NCBI RefSeq assembly: GCF_019649055.1
Contig: NW_026570280.1
Location: forward strand, 558,001-622,000
Direction: 5' to 3'
From: Paramacrobiotus metropolitanus
Taxonomy: Eukaryota > Tardigrada > Eutardigrada > Parachela > Macrobiotidae
DNA length: 64,000 bases
The position numbers and the translations under genes are program-made. Positions 9,454 through 19,452 of this stretch are shown here, one piece after another. The notes under the pieces are model-generated. The model made no database searches and was not told the DNA's origin. It saw only the letters and a program-made list of their open reading frames with translations. The first letter of the stretch is position 1. Every line of letters starts with the position of its first letter.

Positions 9454-10157
9454 TTTGGAAGTGCTGAAGAACCGCGATGCAAATAAATCCTCATCTGTTC
9501 GTGTGGAAGCACATGGGAGCGTATCCGTAAATAGTCTGGGCAGGTTGACCTTAAGTCCAATATAAGCGGTTGGTAGGATTGCGAAGTAACTTTATTATAG
9601 GCATCCACAAGGTGTTTTAATCCCGTTTGCCTAGCCAAAAGTGCTATCTGATTAACATCTCTGACATTTTTAAAAAGTACCAAATATTGCAAATTCAGGG
9701 TTATATCCCGCATGCTTTTTCCTTGCTTAAATAGGTTTTGCAGTAGAACAATAACTGAAACATTTTTATGGTGAATGCCACGTGTGAAAAGGTCAGCGCA
9801 TCGCACATCCTGGCAAATGTCGGTAGCCAGGTCGTCGATGACCACCAACGTCTGCCGATTTGTATCAAGCAATTCCAAAGTGCTGAAAAGTTCGTCCAAA
9901 CCCTTAATGAATTCAATAATAGGGATTGTAGATTGGAGAGTCTCAAAGCTTTTTTGCCAGGCCCCATAACAGTAAATAATTTTTTCTGGTACTTTATCAA
10001 AAACATGATCTCGTTGTTCGATTAAAGAGAAAACAAATTGTGACTTTCCCGACATTGTAGGACCGCAGACGGACATACCAAACGGTGCGCAAAAGCGCGG
10101 ATACTCTTTTAATGTGTTATACATCTTACAGGCAATGGACTGCACTGCTTCATGCAC
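9438..10157 (-). CDS. ATPase: FtsK/HerA-type DNA packaging ATPase (P1)
   Basis: An intact 239-residue P-loop ATPase of the Polinton/A32 packaging class. Walker A is 'GPTMSGKSQF', Walker B is 'TLVVIDDL', and a sensor-like 'VIVLLQNLFKQG' follows. The C-terminal segment 'RQTGLKHLVDAY' and 'LILDLRSTCPDYLRIRS' are shared with P2. It would pump DNA into capsids. It is the first gene of the overlapping minus-strand block. Confidence 0.9.
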   Translation of the reverse strand: MHEAVQSIACKMYNTLKEYPRFCAPFGMSVCGPTMSGKSQFVFSLIEQRDHVFDKVPEKIIYCYGAWQKSFETLQSTIPIIEFIKGLDELFSTLELLDTNRQTLVVIDDLATDICQDVRCADLFTRGIHHKNVSVIVLLQNLFKQGKSMRDITLNLQYLVLFKNVRDVNQIALLARQTGLKHLVDAYNKVTSQSYQPLILDLRSTCPDYLRIRSHVLPHEQMRIYLHRGSSALPKCLNA

Positions 10158-10175
10158 AAACTTAAATATTCACTT

Positions 10176-11068
10176 TTATGAAAAAAACAGCTTGATGACC
10201 TTTCTAATTCCAGTTCGACATATGGGACAATTTTGAACTTTTACTGCACAAGACAGACAACATACTGCATGACCGCATGGATCGAATACCGCTGTTATAT
10301 TCTGTGCAATACATATTCGACACTCTTTGTACAGATCACTTTCTTCATTATTCTCCGCTTTTTTCTTCACCGAATCCTTGATTTGCTGTATGGCCTCTCT
10401 TAATTCTTCGACGGTTTGAAAACGTTTGACAGGTTGTTGACGCTTTTCTTTTAGGGCTTGCACAATATGCGTGTAATGGCACCCACTGTTCAACGCTGAC
10501 ATAACAATGTACTCGTCGTGATCGTCTTCGTCTTCTTCAAAAATCCACCTGTTACGCTCCAAACCATGCAGGCGTTGAACGTCGGAGATAAAAGCTTGAC
10601 CTTTCTGCTCTATTAGGTGCGGACACTCTGGTGAAAACTTTGCATGCTCGGTCCACGGATCGTCATCAGTCTCCCAACGTTCGATGCGTTGCCCACATGA
10701 AAAGCATTGCGCACAGTCACCCATTTCCAGAGAAAAAAAACCAGCACTGGCAAAATCTTTAGGGTGCTGAGCTAAATGATCAGGCCAACTGGCAAATGTA
10801 CTAAACCGGTCCCGGTACTGTCGCATTCGAGGCACATAAACATCCTCTTCCTTAATACCCGCCACGAACGTACAGCCAGGGCTAACTCGCCTGTGTTCGA
10901 ACAAGGGATTGTCGCCGATAGCCCACTGGGCGAGACAGCATTACAGGATACACATTTAACTCGATCGTCAATTCCTGTGTATACGAAGCCAGCCTCAGCT
11001 AATGAATACGGTGAAACAATTGCTAGAGGCCAGTGATTAAACGTTCGTAGACGCTTTTCCAAATTCAT
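10176..11068 (-). CDS. IAP: Inhibitor of apoptosis: BIR-BIR-RING (P1)
   Basis: The second BIR has the exact CX2CX16HX6C spacing in '[20 protein letters not shown]' followed by H and C. The C-terminal RING is visible as '[18 protein letters not shown]' then '[10 protein letters not shown]'. The first BIR starts at 'LRTFNHWP' and continues with '[20 protein letters not shown]'. Its second half lies in another frame (break about 10925-10950). A helical linker with acidic stretches lies between BIR2 and RING. It would bind and ubiquitinate caspases or their activators and delay host cell death (family knowledge). It resembles baculovirus/iridovirus and cellular IAPs. Its position beside the ATPase gene, in virus-like spacing, suggests it belongs to the element. 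Confidence 0.88.
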
Positions 11069-11145
11069 GACGGTTTCTGCAATAAAAGTTAAAAATCCTT
11101 TATGAATCTATTAAAGGTTAACGATAAACATTAAGCATACACAAC

Positions 11146-11331
11146 ATGGCGGGTATACAACACATGCTTCCGGACACCTCAGGTGTCCAGAAAAAGTGTG
11201 AAAAAGTTTTGCTAATTATTTTGTATGTAGTATTCTTCATAGTTTTTGCCGCTTTAATAGTGATTGAAGGAATCGGAAAAGTATTACAAAGCGACCATTG
11301 GAATCAAACGATACGAAATAACTCGCTATAA
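11146..11331 (+). CDS. 61-residue single-pass membrane protein (P1)
   Basis: A short N-terminal part, then the membrane segment 'VLLIILYVVFFIVFAALIVI', then a polar tail. Divergent from the IAP gene across 77 bp. No family is recognised. P2 has a 43-residue analogue (21694-21825). Confidence 0.45.
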   Translation: MAGIQHMLPDTSGVQKKCEKVLLIILYVVFFIVFAALIVIEGIGKVLQSDHWNQTIRNNSL

Positions 11332-11448
11332 CTCACATCTTCATTCAGCAGCAGAAACCGCGGGAATTTGTAAATTGGGATAGCTCGGTCTGGTAGGTAA
11401 TATGTCACTCATCATCTTAACCTTGAAGGTATGTTTTTTGTCCGCAAA

Positions 11449-11637
11449 TTACAGTTGCTGGGAGCTTTTTGTGTTGAGGTCCGCAACAACGACCATTCCG
11501 TTAAAATAAACTAGCCACCTGTGGTAAAAATCTCGAAAGCTAAATCTGTCCGCTGATCCCGAACACCACCGCATCAAAAGCCATCCACACAACGTGCACA
11601 ACAGCGGACATTCGCGTTTTCGGGAGCTCTTCGACAT
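11449..11637 (-). CDS. Unrecognised 62-residue ORF, weak BIR resemblance (P1)
   Basis: It contains 'CPLLCTLCGWLLMRWCSG' and later 'DFYHRW'. This resembles the CxxC...W...H of a BIR but lacks the normal spacing. It lies between the membrane protein and a genuine BIR gene, so it could be a decayed BIR copy. It could equally be noise. Confidence 0.2.
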   Translation of the reverse strand: MSKSSRKRECPLLCTLCGWLLMRWCSGSADRFSFRDFYHRWLVYFNGMVVVADLNTKSSQQL

Positions 11638-11703
11638 TAGGGTGGGTGGGTATTGTAGTACTTAAATAAAAAAGGATTACTTATTTTCAATTTTTCTTAC
11701 CTT

Positions 11704-12095
11704 TCACAAATATGGAAACCAAAATCCACCCCACTCAAGCTCATTGGTCGGTTGCGATGGTTGATTCAATCGAGCCACATTTTGAATGTAACCGGTACCA
11801 CGCACATCGCAAATATACGCGCATTTTCTGCTTCTCAGAGCGTGCTCATACCACACATCGAGACTACGTTCCCAAAACACCAGCTCCAGCCCACAAGAAA
11901 AACACTTTGCGTAATGAACGGCATTAGGTGTGTAAAAAAAAAACCAGCCTCAGCTAAAAGAACTGCACCTGCTCGATGATGTGGGTGACGATTACGCCAC
12001 ACCTCAAAACTTTGCAGGCGCGAGGCAAATGTTCGGTATTCTGGACGTAAAACTGGGGTATCTGATGAGAAATCTTGTATGAAACTCATGCTCAT
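11704..12095 (-). CDS. Single-BIR protein, frame-broken (P1)
   Basis: The N-terminal half of a BIR is visible from 'ASRLQSFEVWR' to 'LLAEAGFFF'. The zinc-binding half ('CFSCGLELVFWERSLDVWYE', then H and C in CX2CX16HX6C spacing) lies in another frame after an A10 run at 11934-11943. There is no RING. It ends at TGA 11704. A second apoptosis inhibitor-like gene in P1; it may be pseudogenised or mis-sequenced. Confidence 0.65.
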
Positions 12096-12158
12096 ACTTT
12101 GGTTTTATGGACAACTAAAAGCAGTAACGTTAACGGAAACGTTACGTGCTGCCAAAGG

Positions 12159-12207
12159 GTACATGGTGCCAGGTACCGGTGTTTAACACCAAGCAACGTG
12201 CTTGGTG
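12159..12207. promoter_or_regulatory. GTACATGGTGCC-type motif upstream of ANP32-like gene
   Basis: GTACATGGTGCCAGGTACC at 12159-12177 is followed by a second GTGTCAGGTACC at about 12205-12216. It matches the core of the 2617-2714 repeats, and a GCAGTAAC (12121-12128) precedes it as in those repeats. It lies in the divergent gap between the BIR and ANP32-like genes. Confidence 0.45.
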
Positions 12208-12300
12208 TCAGGTACCAAATATTTGCGAAAGTACAACTATTATGCAGTAGCTACTTTCAGTGCGTTTTCGTTTGTCTCATACACTTTTCTAAAAACAATC

Positions 12301-12786
12301 ATGCCTAGCTTGTCAAAAATGCTTAACGGTTTAGATTATCTCCGAACTCTGAATTCCGACGTTACTGAAATTATACTAGACGGTCGTTGTGTACAGGAAG
12401 ATGCCTGGGTCGAATTGTCTCGGTTTCAAGAACTGGAAAAGTTCAGCGCTATTGACTGTGGCATTCGCAGCCTCCTGGGTTTTCCGCTACTGCCGAAATT
12501 GCGTGTCCTTGTCTTGCATGATAACCAGCTGGATGAATTTACCGTACTGCAGCACACATGTCCTGAACTGCAACGTCTGGGAATTGCCAACAACTTTGTG
12601 TTTTTCCCATCCCAGCTGGAGCCGCTGCGCCACCTACCAAAGCTGGTATCCCTAGATGTTGAGGATAATGACGTATGCAACATCCTACGTTTTGAAGTCT
12701 ACATGAGCCGTAACTTCCGAAATGTCAAGAGACACGTGGTAGATTTCTACGACTCGGACAGCGATGACGACACCGGCGCTAACTGA
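12301..12786 (+). CDS. ANP32-like leucine-rich protein with acidic tail (P1)
   Basis: 161 residues from the ATG at 12301 (context AATCATG). LRR pattern: 'VTEIILDGRCV', 'LEKFSAIDCGIRSL', 'LPKLRVLVLHDNQLDEF', 'CPELQRLGIANN', 'LPKLVSLDVEDNDV'. This order, the 'LD' start and the 'CP-L' repeat match the LRR domain of acidic nuclear phosphoprotein 32. The tail 'DFYDSDSDDDTGAN' is short but acidic, as in that family. Cellular ANP32 binds histones and inhibits acetyltransferases, and serves as a polymerase cofactor for some RNA viruses (established). The role here is unknown. Confidence 0.65.
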   Translation: MPSLSKMLNGLDYLRTLNSDVTEIILDGRCVQEDAWVELSRFQELEKFSAIDCGIRSLLGFPLLPKLRVLVLHDNQLDEFTVLQHTCPELQRLGIANNFVFFPSQLEPLRHLPKLVSLDVEDNDVCNILRFEVYMSRNFRNVKRHVVDFYDSDSDDDTGAN

Positions 12787-13163
12787 TGTTTTGTGCAAGT
12801 ACTGTAAGCCATGTAACGCTGTATACCGCTATCTGTTTTTTTCCTACAAATACCTCAAGTTTTTCTGCCATTTCCAACGTAGTTGTAAGCGAGATATCGA
12901 ATTACTTAAGCTATAATTCATTAACCTGTTTCCTGTTGTTTTTGTTGTTTTCACCCTCAAGATTTTTTTGTATAGAGTAACTAAGCGTTGCTAATTCATT
13001 AAATATCACTTGTTCGGTTGTTGCAGTTTGTTCTCACTTTTTTTTAATACTTAATTCGGCACATACCAGCTAGAAATACACGCAGCACAAAATAATAATG
13101 TCAAAAAAACACATATTTGAAATATGGTGATCTTCAGAATATTATTACAGCAACCCATATAAA
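12787..13163. other. Intergenic gap between convergent ANP32-like genes
   Basis: AT-rich sequence holding the 3' ends of two convergent genes. A 64-codon open frame directly after the upstream stop is hydrophobic but has no other support. No further gene is seen. Confidence 0.5.
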
Positions 13164-13667
13164 CTAGTACGTGTCTACAATATCGTCATCAACACTGTAC
13201 GATTCCAAACGTTTACAAAAATAGTCCATCAAGAAAAGCTGCGGTGTGTACCGTGGCCAGTAGCGTTCCCAGACCGGGTTTCCAAACAAGTCCAGGTGTT
13301 TCAGGTTCTGCAGGTCCATCAGCGGTAGGAACGCATGCTTCTCACCAAACCAATTGTCTGCCAGGGAGAGCTTTTCCAGATTGGGGCACATTTCGGATAA
13401 ACGGGACAGGCAGCCGTGCATTAGCAAGTAGTTGTCATTCAACACCAGGGTACGAAGATTCGGGAGGTATGGTAAGGCACTCAAGTTATATAACTCACAG
13501 TTCCTCATGCTAAGCGTATGTAAGTTTGGAAACCAAGGCAACGTCTCGAAGTCACGACGTCCATTAACAACTTCAATACGCCGGCCGTCCAGGTTAATAG
13601 CTGTGGCTGTTAACGGTAGTGAACACAAATGCTCATAAGCACTATTAACTTTGGAGGAAAACGACAT
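13164..13667 (-). CDS. Second ANP32-like leucine-rich protein (P1)
   Basis: 167 residues, intact. LRRs: 'ATAINLDGRRIEVV', 'FPNLHTLSMRNCELYNL', 'LPNLRTLVLNDNYLL', 'CPNLEKLSLADNWF', 'LQNLKHLDLFGNPV'. The C-terminus has 'FLMDYFCKRLESYSVDDD', resembling the ANP32 C-cap with a very short acidic end. It is related to the 12301-12786 gene but clearly diverged, suggesting an old duplication. Convergent with that gene and divergent from the zinc-finger gene. Confidence 0.65.
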   Translation of the reverse strand: MSFSSKVNSAYEHLCSLPLTATAINLDGRRIEVVNGRRDFETLPWFPNLHTLSMRNCELYNLSALPYLPNLRTLVLNDNYLLMHGCLSRLSEMCPNLEKLSLADNWFGEKHAFLPLMDLQNLKHLDLFGNPVWERYWPRYTPQLFLMDYFCKRLESYSVDDDIVDTY

Positions 13668-13777
13668 GGTTTTAACGTTAAATAAGACGAAAAACTAAGT
13701 GTTGCTGAATACCGACTTTATTTTCACAAAAACACGAAGGTGTCAGAGTTACTGCTGGCTGTTTATATTAACCTGGT

Positions 13778-13833
13778 GGTACATGGTGCGCGGTTTCCTT
13801 TCGACAACCATTGGTACATGGCACCAAGCAACC
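13778..13833. promoter_or_regulatory. Two GGTACATGG motifs between ANP32-like and zinc-finger genes
   Basis: GGTACATGGTGCGCGG at 13778 and TTGGTACATGGCACCAAG at 13811 lie in the 300-bp divergent gap. This is the same core as the 2617-2714 repeat and the 12159 site. Confidence 0.5.
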
Positions 13834-13967
13834 ATTCGCATAGCAACCGTACTTGGTTTTCCGTGCACGGCACTGATGGAATAGTCCAGGTTATTTAAAA
13901 GCATGCGCAGCGCAAATTACCTTTACTTTGATTTTTGTAAGTTACCTCGTCTGTACTTTCTACAAAC

Positions 13968-14342
13968 ATGGAGTCTAAGAAGTTTCCATGTAGTAAGTGC
14001 TCAAAGTCCTATACATATTACCATGACATGAAGCGCCACCATAAAGAAAAACATGTCCAGTCCAGTGTTATGCCTTGCCCATTTTGCCAACGCCGCGTGC
14101 AGAGTCGTTGGCTGCTACGTCATCAAATGTCCACCTCTTGCCATACCGTACGCTCGATTCCCAATGAGACTTCTATGGTAGCTGCGCCCATCGTAACCAC
14201 GCATGAAATACATACTGACACAGCTTTCTTTCCTGATTCTGATACATGTTTCGTATGTCCGATTTGTAGCGTTGGTTTTGGTAATGCACGTGCGCTTAAC
14301 GACCATTTACTGATTGCTCAGTGTCGCTATAATGGATATTAA
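13968..14342 (+). CDS. C2H2 zinc-finger protein, 124 residues (P1 arm)
   Basis: Finger 1 is 'CSKCSKSYTYYHDMKRHH' ending in H (C2H2). Finger 2 starts 'CPFCQRRVQSRWLLRH'. Finger 3 is 'CPICSVGFGNARALNDHL' ending in C (C2HC-like). A short intact ORF with good ATG context (AACATGG). It could be a DNA-binding regulator of the element or an immune modulator; no partner is known. Its place just outside the ANP32-like gene suggests it is part of P1. Confidence 0.65.
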   Translation: MESKKFPCSKCSKSYTYYHDMKRHHKEKHVQSSVMPCPFCQRRVQSRWLLRHQMSTSCHTVRSIPNETSMVAAPIVTTHEIHTDTAFFPDSDTCFVCPICSVGFGNARALNDHLLIAQCRYNGY

Positions 14343-14399
14343 GATAGTGTATTCACGCAATAAATGTTGGCCGTGTTTATATTTCTCGGTTACCTTCCG

Positions 14400-14433
14400 A
14401 CCAGTTGGGCTGGACTCGAACCCGCCCAACTGG
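14400..14433. repeat. Palindrome with a Pol III B-box-like core
   Basis: CCAGTTGGGC and GCCCAACTGG form a perfect 10-bp stem around 13 bases. Read on the minus strand the loop contains GGTTCGAGTCC, a B-box consensus. No A-box or tRNA body is evident. The stem design resembles the palindromes inside the P2 terminal repeats, so it may mark P1's right end. Confidence 0.4.
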
Positions 14434-14498
14434 TGCCGCCGCGTACTTACACATATACACCGCACTGAATATCGTTATTCGATATTCATTACAAATAT

Positions 14499-17385
14499 AT
14501 GGCTAATGACCGCACACGTATACAAAACGCGGCTCTCGACCGCATACATGTACAAAGGGTGGTTTTCCAACAATACATGTACTACTCAGCCAAAGCAGAA
14601 AGAAACTTCACAACTGAAGACTGCGCCCCTTTACATTTTCTTGGTCCCATGGACATTTCCTGCCGGTTCTGTTTGGCTCTCAGTTTCCGCACGGAAAGGG
14701 CTTCCCAGTGCTGTCACGATGGAAAAGTATCTCTGCCCCGCTGAATGTGCCCGACGAATTGACTGCGCTGGTGACTGGAGAAACCACAGAATCTAAAAAC
14801 TACCTTGAGCACATCCGCCAGTTTAATTGTGCTAATGCCTTTGCGTCCTTTGGAGCCAATATTGCTCCTCCACCTGGATACGGCCCATATGCTTTCCGCA
14901 TCCATGGACAAGTGCACCACTATATTGGAGCGGTTATGCCCGAAGACAACGTTCCAAAACGTCATAGCAGTTTGTACTTTCTGGACACTGAAAAAGCTTT
15001 GAATGCGCGACTTAGCAGAGACGAAAATGCGGACTGCAGCCCCTTGATCATGGCAAGACTCCAACAGATAATTGCAAACCACAATCCGTATGCTAACCTG
15101 TTTTTTCATATGAGCTACTTAATGGGAAACAGCCGACTTCCACCCGAAATGCGCGATATATCAGTGGTGTTCCTGAAAGCTAACGGAAGTGACCCGCGGC
15201 GATATAATGACCCGCGATGCGGAGAAATTGCTGTCGTTTTTGTGGCGCTTAACGGTGAACCTCCAGCAGATCGCGACATCGTGATTCATCCTAAAGAGGG
15301 GCGGCTTTCTCGGATTTCTCCTCTTAGCCCTCACTGCGACCCAATGGTTTATCCCCTGCTATTTCCGAGAGGGGAATTTGGTTGGCATCCTGAGCTATTT
15401 CACGAAGCAGAACGCAGAACAGCACATCGCGTTAAAGTCACCCAGTTGCAGTTTTATTCGTACCGACTTGCTGTCCGTTCCCAATTTACTTTACTACATG
15501 CTTCGGGAAAGTTGTTTTTGCAATTTGTGGTGGATGCTTATGTAAAGGTAGAAGGAAGTCGATTGCAATTTATTCGACTAAATCAGAAACACCTGCGCGC
15601 GGAGTCGTATGCCGGCCTGTTGGATCATATCAACAGTGTTGCCACTAATAACAACGCGGCTGCTGGGAAAGTTGTTGTTCTACCTTCTACTTTCATCGGC
15701 AGTCCCCGAAATATGCAGCAAAATTACCAAGATGCGATGGCAATTGTAAGGCGATACGGGAAACCCGATCTCTTCATCACTTTTACTTGCAACCCTCAGT
15801 GGCCGGAAATTAAAAGTAATTTACAAAAGTGGGAGCAAGCTCAGTATCGCCCAGATCTAATCGCGAGGTAATGTGATTAGGTTTACTTAAGATGATACAA
15901 TTTTGTAGCTGTTTGTATTTTGTAAAGATGTAAAGATTTCCATTTGCAAAATTCTTAGTAATAAAAGTGTAAGCGTTACTTGCCGTTACTTTTAAAACAG
16001 TGCACAATAACGAATTTATAAGAACTACGTACAAAGTAATGCGCGATGCGTTAATAATATTTAAAACAAAGTAACAGTGCATCTGCAATAAGGCTGATGT
16101 ATTAATTGCAATTTTCAGCTATAATGTATACTTATCGAATTGCACCGGCGCAACTGTTTTGTTAATTACTGAATACAAGTACTATAATACTTCTATAATA
16201 CAGTATTGCATGATTTAGTGCATAGGTACAATAAAACGCGTGCTGTTTAGGGTATTCAAGTTGAAATTGGACGAGCTCATGCAAGACGTGGTAAAGAGAC
16301 GGATATTTGGGAACGTCACAGCATATGTCTATGTCATTGAGTTTCAGAAACGTGGACTGCCACACGCTCACATATTATTGATCCTGGACTCTGATTCGAA
16401 AATTCGCGAGATCGAAGACATTGACCGAATTGTCACTGCTGAATTTCCCGATCCTGTGAGCTGTCCACGGCTATTTGACATTGTGCGAACAGCAATGGTG
16501 CACGGACCATGTGGAACTATCAACCCTAATTCTCCGTGTATGCAAGATGGAAAATGCAGCAAAGGATTTCCAAAAGAGTTTGCTGCTGTCACCAAAGAAA
16601 ATGTGAGCGGATACCCTGTTTACCAGCGAAGAGATACTGGAAGGACAGTAGTAATTAATGAAGTGCCGGTGACTAATCAATGGGTAGTTCCGTACAACAA
16701 ATGGTTATCCTGCAAATTCAACGCCCATATCAACGTTGAAGTGTGCACAAGTGTAAAGTCTGTCAAATACTTATTCAAGTACGTCTACAAAGGATACGAC
16801 TGTGCGAATGTTAAGATCACGCAGCGGGTTCCGTCTGAAAACACCGGAACTGTGACGTTGGATGAAATTGATACGTTTCTTAATGCTCGGTACGTCAGCG
16901 CTCCAGAAGCAGTATGGCGACTAAATGAAAATAAAATGCATAAGCAATCCCACAGCATTGAACGACTGGCAGTTCACTTAGAAAACATGCAGAGCGTTGT
17001 GTTTGAGGAAGGAAATGAAGTTTCCGCAGCAGCACGAGCAGCCATGTCCAACAGCATCCTAACCGCTTACTTCGCGCTCAACCAAGAAAGTGAAGCTGCA
17101 AAGCAAATGCACTACATCGATATTCCTGAGCATTTTGTTTGGGACGTCCGAGGAAAAAAGTGGCAGCCACGGAAACGCGGTGGGGATACAGTAATCGGAC
17201 GCATGTACGCAGTATCACCGTCAGACAGAGAAAGGTTTTTCCTGCGTTTACTGCTGCTGCATGTGAAAGGTAAAAAAGTGGAAAAATTAAATATATTACG
17301 TGATACATTACGTTCTGGAAGCAGAGCCGTTCTGGAAACATTACGTTCTGGAAGAAGCAGCCAAAGCTCTTTGCCTTCTGGATGA
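14499..17385 (+). CDS. Helitron Rep (HUH endonuclease) portion
   Basis: Zinc-ribbon-like start ('CRFCLALSFR', 'CCHDGK'), then the Helitron N-domain 'NYLEHIRQFNCANAF'. The signature 'GSPRNMQQNYQDAMAI' and 'DLFITFTCNPQWPEI' follow. The HUH motif is 'GLPHAHILL' (16354-16380). The Tyr-bearing segment is 'YLFKYVYKGYD'. An intron of 383 bp (15868-16250) is proposed from GT-AG and matching phase. The frame breaks at C4 14736-14739. The end overlaps a duplicated ACATTACGTTCTGGAAG stretch (about 17304 and 17337) that replaces the usual Rep-helicase junction. It would nick and rejoin single-strand ends. Confidence 0.88.
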
Positions 17386-19252
17386 TGATGCCGAATGGAG
17401 TGCGTGTTTAACCGAAGCAAGCCTGTCCAGCATGCCGAAAGCGTTGAGGAACATGTTTGCGTACATTTGTGCGTTTTGTGTGCCCACCGATCCTAACGCG
17501 CTTTTTGATGCACATCAAGAACAATTAATTGAGGATTATCGACGTATTTATTCAGAAGAAGAAAGTAAAAACAGAGCAATGTGGGACATTGAGTGCGTCC
17601 TGATTCAGCACGGACTAAGGTGCCAGCAGTTAGGATTACCGTGCCCAACACTCCCTGTCGACAGTGTTTGTGATCAGTATAATACTGAGAAAGAGGCTGC
17701 AGACGGTGAAAGGCTGAAGTCAACTCTGAACCAACAACAAAAAGAATTTGTTTGTGAAGTGCTGCATTCGATAGAAAATGGAACTGGCCCAAAGCAGTGG
17801 TTTCTCGATGGTCCCGGTGGAACTGGAAAGACATACGTGTATCGATGTTTAGCTCACATATTGAGAGGACAAGGAAAGACGGTGATCATTGTTGCGTGGA
17901 CCGGGATTGCAGCGACACTGCTTCAGGGCGGCCGCACATGTCACTCCGCATTTAAGTTTCCACTGAATCTCGATGAATCTACAGTCTCGAGTATGAAACC
18001 GTGCTCCCCAGAAGCGCAACGATTACTAAATGCTGCTTTAATTATTTGGGACGAAGCCCCAATGGCATCTAAACATGCGCTTACTACGCTGGACCGTCTC
18101 TTGCGTGACCTTACAAGAAATGATCTTCCTTTTGGTGGAAAAGTGTTAGTATTTGGTGGCGATTTTCGACAAGTTCTTCCGGTGGTACGGCATGGTTCAC
18201 GCACAAAGATTGTTGAGGAAAGTATCAAGCTAAGCCCACTGTGGCCTTGCATTGCTACGCGGAAGTTATCAGTTAATATGCGGACTGGACCTGAACAGCA
18301 GGTCTTTAGCAAATGGCTGTTAGAGTTAGGTAATGAAAACTGTTGCGGCAATGCACAGATAGATCCAAAGTACTGCAAATATGTAGTATGTACTACATAA
18401 ACTGAACGAATTAAGATACAGTTTGTCACAAGAAATATCTGTAAAACCATGGAATATTTGATAGGCGAAGGACGACTGCAAACCGTTCCGGAGATCGAAG
18501 AAGAAATGATTCAGGTACCCGATGACTGTGTCTTTGAAGGATCACCGATGGACTTGGTGAGAGAAGTTTATGGCCAGATGATCGACCCGTCTGATGTAGT
18601 GACCTTAGCGAATTGCGCTATATTGGCACCGAAAAACGACCACTGCGCAGAAATCAACGATTATGTGGTAAAAAATTTGCTACCTGGGAATGGAAGGTCG
18701 TATTACAGTGTGGATTCGGTTGAAGGAGACAGTACAGACGACTTTACCAATTAACCTTTGGAATTCATACACAGCTTAACACCTGCTGGACTGCCTCCGC
18801 ATGAACTGTTTTTGAAGCCAGGAACTGTAGTTATGCTCCTTCGGAACTTCAACGGCAAGGCAGGTTTAGTAAACGGGACCAGAATGGTGGTACGATGCAT
18901 TCATGACAACCATTTGGACGTGGAGGTTTTAACCGGCGAATGTGCCGGAGAACGAGTGTTTTTACCCCGTGTGATCCTTACGACGTCGGATCCGACTATG
19001 CCCTTCAGTATTAAGAGGAAGCAGTTTCCTGTGCGCGTAGCGTTCGCCATGACAATCAACAAGTCACAAGGACAGACGCTAAAGCGATTAGGGTTGTATC
19101 TGCCAGAACACGTTTTTTCTCATGGTCAGCTTTATGTAGCCTTTTCCAGAGTTTCCTCATTTACCGATATAAAAGTGAAAGTTGGTCAAGGAAATATACG
19201 CGGGAGACCTGGTGTTTATACCCGCAATGTTGTGTTTTCCGAAGTTTTATAA
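17300..19252 (+). CDS. Helitron Pif1-type helicase portion
   Basis: SF1 helicase motifs: Walker A 'GPGGTGKTYVYRCLA', motif II 'LIIWDEAPM', motif III 'FGGDFRQVLPVV', and the C-terminal 'VAFAMTINKSQGQTLKRLGL' and 'LYVAFSRVSS'. An intron of 135 bp (18330-18464) is supported by GT-AG ends and phase. An in-frame TAA at 18752-18754 interrupts the conserved segment before 'PLEFIHSLTPAGLPPHEL', so the copy carries a nonsense mutation. It is continuous with Rep in the intact family. Confidence 0.88.
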
Positions 19253-19452
19253 ATAAACTGGCAGTTAAAGTAAGTGGTCTTATAAATTAACGGGAGTAGA
19301 AATGCAGTGGCACTGTACCTGTACCGTACAACTTCAGCATAACGGCCTATTAACTTTGAGTAACGATTATACCACAGAATCAACAGTCAACATGCTGCAC
19401 TTCATTTAACTCGGGTAGTAGAAATCAGTATGACTACAATTGTGCAGCAATA

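Noticed and set aside
12786-12980. 64-codon hydrophobic frame after the first ANP32-like gene
   Set aside because: It overlaps the upstream stop, is AT-driven, and lies in the 3' region of two convergent genes.
14380-14470. tRNA gene
   Set aside because: Only a B-box-like loop; no A-box, anticodon arm or acceptor stem.
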